From Glandiceps talaboti (taxonomy: Eukaryota; Hemichordata; Enteropneusta; Spengelidae), in NCBI RefSeq assembly GCF_964340395.1, contig NC_135559.1, forward strand, positions 2,339,501-2,403,500: DNA of 64,000 nt, in the 5' to 3' direction. Positions within the stretch are counted from its first letter, which is position 1. Each line of letters begins with the position of its first letter. Positions 59,601 through 64,000 of the stretch are shown one piece after another. Position numbers and translations under genes: made by a program. Under the pieces are notes generated by a model, which made no database searches, had not been told where the DNA came from, and saw only the letters and a list, made by a program, of their open reading frames with translations.

Positions 59601-62225
59601 AATTTAAGGTGTTGTGACGTTACACTGTATGAAAATTATTTTCGCCTAAATATTACCCATAGTAAAACTGACCAGTATCGTCAAGGAAACAGCGTTGTAA
59701 TTGCCAAAGTAGGATCTTTTGCATGTCCATTTGCTTTGTTACAGCGGTATTCAACCGCAGCTTCAATTAATTTTTGTATTTCCGATTTTCTCTTTAAACC
59801 AGTGGTTCGTTCAAAATCTGTCTGCAAGTTAGTGGGAAAAAACAAGAAGTTGAGTTATACTCGGGCACGGGAGACCATCGTTAGTCGCTTAAGGGAAGTG
59901 TGTGGCGCTAGCAGGGTGCTGGGGTTGCACTCACTGAGGGCAGGGGGTGCCACTGCCGCAGCAAATGCTGCCGTCGGGGATAGGTGTTGGAAACGCCACG
60001 GTAGGTGGAAGTCTGATACGGCTAAGGATGGGTACATTGAGGATTCCTTAGAACATAGATTAGAAGTCACTCAGAAGTTAGGTCTTTAAAAAAAAAAAAA
60101 AAAAAAAACGACTTCCCGTTCTTTAGATTCTATGTGACCGCTTGGCGACCTACCAATAAATGGTGTGTTTTTTTGGGCTGTGAAGCATTGGAGAGACATT
60201 AAATTTTCCGCGTTTCGCTAGTATAGAGGAAAATTATTGTCTGGACGTTGTGAGAACAGCCAATGGGAGACGTGGAAAAAGTCACGTGGGTGACAGTATT
60301 TAAGTGAGGGAAGTGGGGATTTTGAACCATTCTAGGCCAGCACCCGTCACAGTGCAGCCAGTTTGTTTGAGTTTTGAACTAATGTCAACTTAGTTAGTAT
60401 TGCTCCTTTAGCAAAGGAGTTCAGTTCTAGGAACCAGAGCCAGTAAGGAAGACACCCGAAACCTCCCCAGATGTGCATTAGACAGTGTGTCGGGTACAGG
60501 TTTCCAGACTTTTTCCCAATGGGTTTTAGTCTGGTTTTTCCTGGGCGGTCTTTTGTACGGTAGAAGGGGCGATAAGGCTCAGTCTGTTTGTTTGTTGAAA
60601 TGTTTCCTTTTCGTTTTAATTTTTTGAAAGAGTGTTTTGCAATTGTATCTTGCACTTTGTTACATCTGTTAATAAATTACACGGCCGGCATGCACTCATG
60701 TGACCGCTTGGCGACCTACCAATAAATGGTGTGTTTTTTTGGGCTGTGAAGCATTGGAGAGACTGACTATTTCCTATGGACCACCGCGCGTTCAGACAGC
60801 TTCTGACGATGTCGTCTGCCACCGCGAGTTCACAGCATGAGGTATATTATAAAACACATATTGCCTGGCCTATATTCGGGCTATAGCACCCGTTCATTAC
60901 CCCGTCGTGACTGTGAGTTACCAGAATCACATGCTATTTCCCTCGGCCTTTGGCCTCGGGAAATAGCATGTGATTCTGGTAACTCACAGTCCCTCGGGTG
61001 TAATGAACGGGTGCTATAGCCCTCGTGGCCAGGCAATATGTGTTCAATATGACCGTCGTATCGTAGAAACGTAAAATCATCGTCGTAAATTCATCATCGT
61101 AAAATCATATAGACCTTTTTGCGGCAACTGTACTACAGGTATCGCTATTATTTTTCGTGGCGTCATATTATTGTAGAAAAATTATGGGCTTGGTTGCGAT
61201 TATTGAAATAAATTCTTCTTGCCGTTTTTTGTGTTTAGTCAGGAAACTGGTTGTACATTATGCGTTACAACTTTTTAGGACTGAGAGCATCTATAGGTGT
61301 ATACCCCCTGGAATGGTGGCCTCGCCAAGGGAAGTAGTAAGTGTTTAGTGACCCAGAGAAATTACCCACACCCTTTCAGAGTTGAACAAGAGCAAATTAC
61401 CACTTTGGCAGGCCATGTGTTGCAATATTCAATAATTTATGCATACAATCACTTTCGTATTCTTAAAATTCATGTTTTCATCCATTTGTTAATTTACATA
61501 TTTGTATTCTTAAAATCGTTCTCTGCATTGCATTTGTATTCGTAAATTTCATGAAGTACTCATAAATTGTATTGGTTAATTTCGTGAACGTTGAGGTGGA
61601 AGAAATGGTTGATATAGTTTTCAATTGTAATTAGTTGTTTACGTACAATTCCATATAATTTGCAATTGGTACATACATTGATAATAACAAAGTTCATGTG
61701 CTCTATATAGCTTGTTGATGTGGGTATTTTAATGAGGTATTTGCATAATTGAAAACTTTCGGCTACAGAACAATATCTTGAGTATACACGCTTCAAATTA
61801 AGGGTATATGATGTATGATAGCTTCAGCTAAGAATTTTGCATTCCAACAATTACTGTGTATAGGAACAAAAATCTAAAGGTTCTGCCCTTACGGACGGCA
61901 TTCAGCTGGTTTAATATATTTTGCAGGAGAGGAAGTCTGGTTTAATCACATCACAGGACACCATGCATCGTACTACAAAGCTCATCCATCATGGGCACAT
62001 CTCGACATCCCTGACAACAAATTTCCTGCTCACTGTTACTACGGAGATGGTAGTGAAGTCGAGAAAGAAACTTTGCAGCACGTCCGGAATGTTACATGGA
62101 GTGCAGCAGTTGGGTTTCAGCTGCAGAAAGGAGATGTCATAGCGTTTGATAATATATACGTTCAACATGCGAGACTTGGTTTTGTTGGGGAACGAAAACT
62201 TCTCGCTAGCCTAACTAAAGACTGA
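53678..62225 (+). CDS. TauD/TfdA-type Fe(II)/2-oxoglutarate dioxygenase (complete, 4 exons)
   Basis: Exons 53678-54217, 54680-54862, 55354-55486 and 61927-62225 join in frame to 384 aa. The fold family hydroxylates small molecules using Fe(II) and 2-oxoglutarate. The iron triad is visible as H168-x-E170 (in EPHNELSYAPLYPSK) and H366 (VQHARLGF), with R375 nine residues later as the likely 2-oxoglutarate anchor. The HNE with Tyr-Pro-Ser-Lys next to it is the wording of the 'clavaminate synthase-like At3g21360' branch rather than of TMLHE/BBOX1. Residues 1-35 are basic and Ser/Asn-rich, a possible mitochondrial presequence. The substrate is unknown. Intron 3 (55487-61926) carries an Ngaro-type retroelement and a foldback element, yet the reading frame across the junction is intact. 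Confidence 0.9.
54938..55015. repeat. (TAATG)n microsatellite, dioxygenase intron 2
   Basis: About twelve pentamer units with ATGTT variants. Confidence 0.9.
55946..59002 (+). CDS. Ngaro-type element: gag-like, reverse transcriptase and RNase H frame
   Basis: Part of the element 55750-60763. A coiled N-terminal gag-like region precedes a CCHC zinc knuckle (CFACGKTGHWRAEC), then a reverse transcriptase with a YIDD active-site box, an RNase H domain, and the conserved trailing region with DRFAANYNTKCTRFNSRWW typical of DIRS-order elements. A start at 55946 is preferred because it begins the acidic coiled region; the frame is open from further upstream (55856). Confidence 0.85.
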   Translation: MASSDKTELQELIQTQVTEAVSHTSKLLLTDLEKLMSARLDSLKNDLTISQKRLSDNQLAAVKELKSKDMPVFRKKYCEEQYKYNEKVTEKLIEATRQLDEIQGNHPNISSAKSNIVEGMQLICHRQKMIRLADNEDLGWRVVQEYETHELASDSDDEKRIYKAVSRAKAKQREDSKKRRNKRGYQNSNRWTPYQEHSPQRGAGCRSTSSKPDYLGRRPGSCFACGKTGHWRAECPETRAANKISTYYNLGTGNLGVATNNCVTRENVSSNGHVFGQKSLGHASTHTSVNLGSEFVHFCSESTGVFKKSHANMGAKVQGGPVGGGGTNSGHQTKYVDCGSHHTLRDAGNASISKPGVFQESSGLAAVPSMLPVNVNTMVFKRPVGRLRGAIEFWKTAGANAYVLDIVQNGYKLPFKEIPSKVILENNKSAKVHADFVQEELGRLLLKGCIAEVAEPPHVVNPLTVAVNKVGKERLVLDCRHINLSLYKFKFRLEGVETARQMFVPGTFMFTFDIKSAYHHIEIFGEHQGYLGFSWKFGEIQKYFVFKVLPFGVSTAPYIFTKVTRTMVNWWRGQGKDVLMYIDDGIGGTEGEKRAAELSTQVRADIESFGFLLAGEKCHWFPQLKVDWLGHQLDMEQGLVFVSEERIVNLEESLTFTIKQIASGQTLLEARKLAALIGQIISMQGGIGPLVRLRTRSMYSCLEKRASWNSIVEIDSLALSEMVFWAKNVRANNGSKLLCNRVCETYAYSDASTGGYGGYIVSQEDGDTIGRWSQLESQKSSTWRELEAVHRVIQNNVKCLAGQNVQWCTDNQNVVRILQAGSRVPELQSTVLNISAVCETIETAIVPKWVPRKENSQADWLSRCTDSDDWSINTSVFNMLNGMWGTYTIDRFAANYNTKCTRFNSRWWCPGTEAVDTFSQDWGHMGDNNWLVPPPRLILRALKKLECDRAKGTLIFPCWKSAPFWPFLCPQGNSFAGFVKAILVLPTIGVISPGNGNNGIFNGQKLNFVLYAAHVSFC
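58977..60089 (+). CDS. Ngaro-type element: tyrosine recombinase frame
   Basis: Part of the element 55750-60763. Overlaps the end of the preceding frame by 26 bases in another frame. Core-binding region (TVKKYFSYFKKWETF) followed by the catalytic domain with HSLRAGGAT and the HGRWKSDTAKDGYI block that holds the nucleophile Tyr. This is a phage-integrase-like enzyme in place of the DDE integrase of LTR elements. The true start of translation is unsure. Confidence 0.85.
   Translation: MPPMLVFARPLASKGECNYVHFLSPLFPIAGLKLADRVESAACGSKVTREVNPELHRLAGQLPYYLLDSRSDNTVKKYFSYFKKWETFISPKGQSALPANPIHVALFITHLLECNVSASVISSHVYGIKWAHTVSGLEDPTTHPFIISLVETSKRTHQAPKSRKDPVSVEEVRALCEKYKDSTDLLIIRDLCMILLCFTGFLRFNEVSNLRCCDVTLYENYFRLNITHSKTDQYRQGNSVVIAKVGSFACPFALLQRYSTAASINFCISDFLFKPVVRSKSVCKLVGKNKKLSYTRARETIVSRLREVCGASRVLGLHSLRAGGATAAANAAVGDRCWKRHGRWKSDTAKDGYIEDSLEHRLEVTQKLGL
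60853..61044. mobile_element. Foldback element beside the Ngaro-type insertion
   Basis: Arms of about 90 bp: AACACATATTGCCTGGCC at left, GGCCAGGCAATATGTGTT at right. Inner GAATCACATGCTATTTCCC and GGGAAATAGCATGTGATTC surround a TCGGCCTTTGGCCTC centre. Lies 90 bp past the Ngaro end. Confidence 0.9.
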
Positions 62226-62399
62226 ACACTATATTCGACAAAAAGACTAGATGCTTTACTTTGTAGGTACATGGTATATTGTACATTGTATTTTAAAACT
62301 ATCTAACTACGACCAAGTTGATATGTCTGGAGGGAAAGCGTCCGCAATGGAAACACCACAGTAATCAGCCAAGCAGTTTTTATCCCCTGAAGGAATGCG

Positions 62400-62542
62400 T
62401 CTGTCTGTCTGTCCGTCCGTCCGTCCGTCCGTCCGTCTGTCTGTCTGTCTGTCTGTCTATGTGTGTACTTATTTATGCATGTATGTATGTATGTATGTAT
62501 GTATGTATGTATGTATGTATGTATGTGTGTATGTATGTGTGT
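62400..62542. repeat. (GTCT/GTCC)n and (GTAT)n microsatellite
   Basis: Tetranucleotide repeats starting 175 bp after the dioxygenase stop. The segmental duplication starts directly at its end. Confidence 0.95.
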
Positions 62543-62802
62543 AAATGAGAATGAAAATCAGCAAGTGTGACCTACAGTAAATAAATAGATAACAAGAAAA
62601 TTGCATAATTGCTTAGCTGTTTAGATATGATGCCACTTGAGAGTTGAAAGCATCATGTGATCATACACTTACAATGATTGATTGTTCCAAGCCATGCCAT
62701 TTTTCCTTGTCTAATTCCATACTAAACAAAATAAGCTATAGAATTTATTCAGAAATAGAAAGCCTTAGTATACTGAATATATATGTCTTTTAATCATTCC
62801 AG

Positions 62803-62886
62803 GAAGGTCCTGCTGTGGCAGAAATTCTGGAAATGTTGCTGAAAGCAGAAGTGCTAGAGAGAATAACAAGAATAATGAAAACTTAA
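62803..62886 (+). pseudogene. Orphan copy of the EARS2 last exon
   Basis: 84 bases identical by eye to EARS2 exon 49953-50036, encoding the same 27 residues (EGPAVAEILEMLLKAEVL and on) and stop, with the CAG acceptor kept. It has no upstream EARS2 exons of its own and no promoter. It could act only as an alternative last exon for read-through EARS2 transcripts. Confidence 0.85.
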
Positions 62887-62905
62887 AGGTTGTTTGCTTC
62901 TTTAA

Positions 62906-63110
62906 CCCTTTCATGACTAGAGACGAGTTTTAAATAATATGGGGACCCAATTTATATGAATATTTTCATAATCACAATAATATTACTTTATTAGGAAGTA
63001 ACATTTCTTTAATTCCAGTCTAAAATGAAGTTGATATATGCCAAAAACTTACATAAAACAAGAATTTTGTCCAAACAATTTTGGCGGGAATGTTTTCAGT
63101 ATTGAAGGGG
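62906..63110. mobile_element. piggyBac-like MITE with TTAA target duplication
   Basis: 205 bp flanked by TTAA at 62902-62905 and 63111-63114. Ends: CCCTTTCATGACT at left and, reversed, CCCCTTCAATACT at right, so short inverted repeats starting CCC. TTAA duplication with CCC ends marks the piggyBac superfamily. The paralogous site 50052-50055 is empty and holds a single TTAA. No transposase inside. Confidence 0.85.
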
Positions 63111-63916
63111 TTAAGATCTAAACTTGAGTGAATTGCAAATGTTATCATATGTGGACATAACTTTTCATTGTATTTTGCACAGTGAGATTGCAAACATAGC
63201 CACCCCAACCTCTGAAGAAACATTTCAATTTATGAAACAGGATCTTGTTAGAATAAAAGAGTGCATTTCTTACGAAAGACATGAAGTGAATAAATTGAAC
63301 ATGTCTTGAATTAGTTCAGAACTAAAACTCTTAAGAGTGTAAATAATCATTCAGTCGTAGTCAAATTCGTGGTCAAAATCACAGACAAGTAGGAAATTCC
63401 TACTTGTCTGTGTTCAAATAGAAAACCAGATTTTAATGGCAGTCGGGGTAGAAAAAGGACCACTGATTGGACAGGGGGATTTTGTAAGATAGCTGTAGTA
63501 TTGAACTAAAAATGTGTTGGTATAGTCCTACACATCATGTATCATGTGTAATTGAGTAAATAAATCAAATTAAAATAATTGTTTTGTAGTATTATGTCAA
63601 GCAAAAGTCAGTGTCAGTAAGAACCTGTTATCTCTGGAGCTTTATTAGGCCATGCTAGCATTATCTTTTTTGTCGTCCATCATACTTGTCTTTTTTCCTA
63701 ATTTCCTCTGCCATACATTTCATTTTTCCATCATTTTAACATTCTTTCTTCAGCAACACTTTTCTTTTAGCTTGTCCAGTTGGTCAGCCATATTTGTATT
63801 CATGGAAGGGTGTTCACAACAAGGTGCCATTCACGTTGTGAGATATTACCCTACGGAACATGTCTATGAAATTTCGTTTGAATAGATGCAGCCGTTTTTT
63901 CGGAAATCGTGATACA

Positions 63917-63965
63917 CACACACGCGCGCGCGCGCGCGCGCGCACGCACGCACGCACGCACAGAC
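63917..63965. repeat. (GC)n / (ACGC)n microsatellite
   Basis: CACACG, then GC dinucleotides, then ACGC units. Confidence 0.95.
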
Positions 63966-64000
63966 ACACAGACTTCATCGGTATATCATCACCTTCCTTA

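Larger units (their letters stand above)
55750..60763 (+). mobile_element. Ngaro-type tyrosine-recombinase (DIRS-order) retroelement, looks whole
   Basis: 5,014 bp in the sense direction within intron 3 of the dioxygenase gene. Split direct repeats prove the class: A1 55750-55923 and A2 60198-60371 (174 bp), B1 60132-60197 and B2 60698-60763 (66 bp), in the order A1-genes-B1-A2-spacer-B2. The A pair and the B pair look identical by eye, so the insertion is very young. Parts: gag-like region with a zinc knuckle, reverse transcriptase and RNase H in one long frame, then a tyrosine recombinase. No target duplication is seen, as expected for recombinase-mediated insertion. Confidence 0.93.
62543..63844 (+). 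repeat. Segmental duplication of the EARS2 last exon and flank
   Basis: Copy of 49693-50773, 12.8 kb away in the same orientation. Similarity is very high by eye, with scattered substitutions, a small insertion near 63690 and a MITE at 62906-63110. The region beyond, to 64000, shows only a short unmatched stretch and a GC/ACGC microsatellite. Confidence 0.95.

Noticed and set aside
62318-62548. 76-codon frame with Ser-Val and Met-Tyr-Val-Cys runs
   Set aside because: Microsatellite translation downstream of the dioxygenase gene.
62803-62886. A second EARS2 gene
   Set aside because: Only the last exon and flank are present; no other EARS2 exon occurs near it.

Overview
This is animal nuclear DNA. 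Genes are split into many short exons with GT-AG introns, three of the encoded proteins act in or are predicted for mitochondria, and the introns and spacers are AT-rich and full of microsatellites, SINEs, MITEs and foldback elements. The gene set, the tRNA-derived SINEs, the Ngaro-type retroelement and the CCACTAGAGGGC motifs suggest a marine invertebrate (hemichordate, echinoderm, lancelet or spiralian). The sequence alone does not let me choose among these.

Layout. 1-2652 (+): the last four exons of a DHX33-type DEAH-box RNA helicase. 2653-10832: an 8.2 kb spacer with a fossil Gypsy end, a 1,273 bp perfect ACCTAC hexamer array, tandem tRNA-like SINEs and MITEs. 10833-24078 (-): complete 17-exon MCCC1 (717 aa), the biotin-bearing subunit of 3-methylcrotonyl-CoA carboxylase. 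24155-32582 (+): complete 11-exon gene for a 606 aa leucine-rich-repeat protein, head to head with MCCC1 with only 76 bp between start codons. 34679-38289 (-): complete 6-exon DNAJC19/TIM14 (110 aa). 38907-50036 (+): complete 15-exon EARS2, mitochondrial glutamyl-tRNA synthetase (528 aa), head to head with DNAJC19. 53678-62225 (+): complete 4-exon gene for a TauD/TfdA-type Fe(II)/2-oxoglutarate dioxygenase (384 aa). Its last intron holds a 5.0 kb, apparently whole Ngaro-type tyrosine-recombinase retroelement (55750-60763). 62543-63844: a duplicated copy of the last EARS2 exon and its downstream flank, carrying a piggyBac-like MITE that the original lacks.

Function. MCCC1 (leucine breakdown), DNAJC19 (protein import and inner-membrane organisation) and EARS2 (mitochondrial translation) are all mitochondrial. 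Two head-to-head pairs (MCCC1/LRR gene, DNAJC19/EARS2) probably share promoters. I see no evidence of one new multi-gene system.

The most distinctive feature is repeated local duplication of exon-intron junctions in three genes (DHX33, MCCC1, EARS2). Next to that are a hammerhead-ribozyme-like palindrome at 51892-52020 and the very young Ngaro insertion. All gene models were built by hand: the exons join in frame and each complete protein comes out close to the length expected for its family. Identities rest on recalled family sequences, not on database searches.
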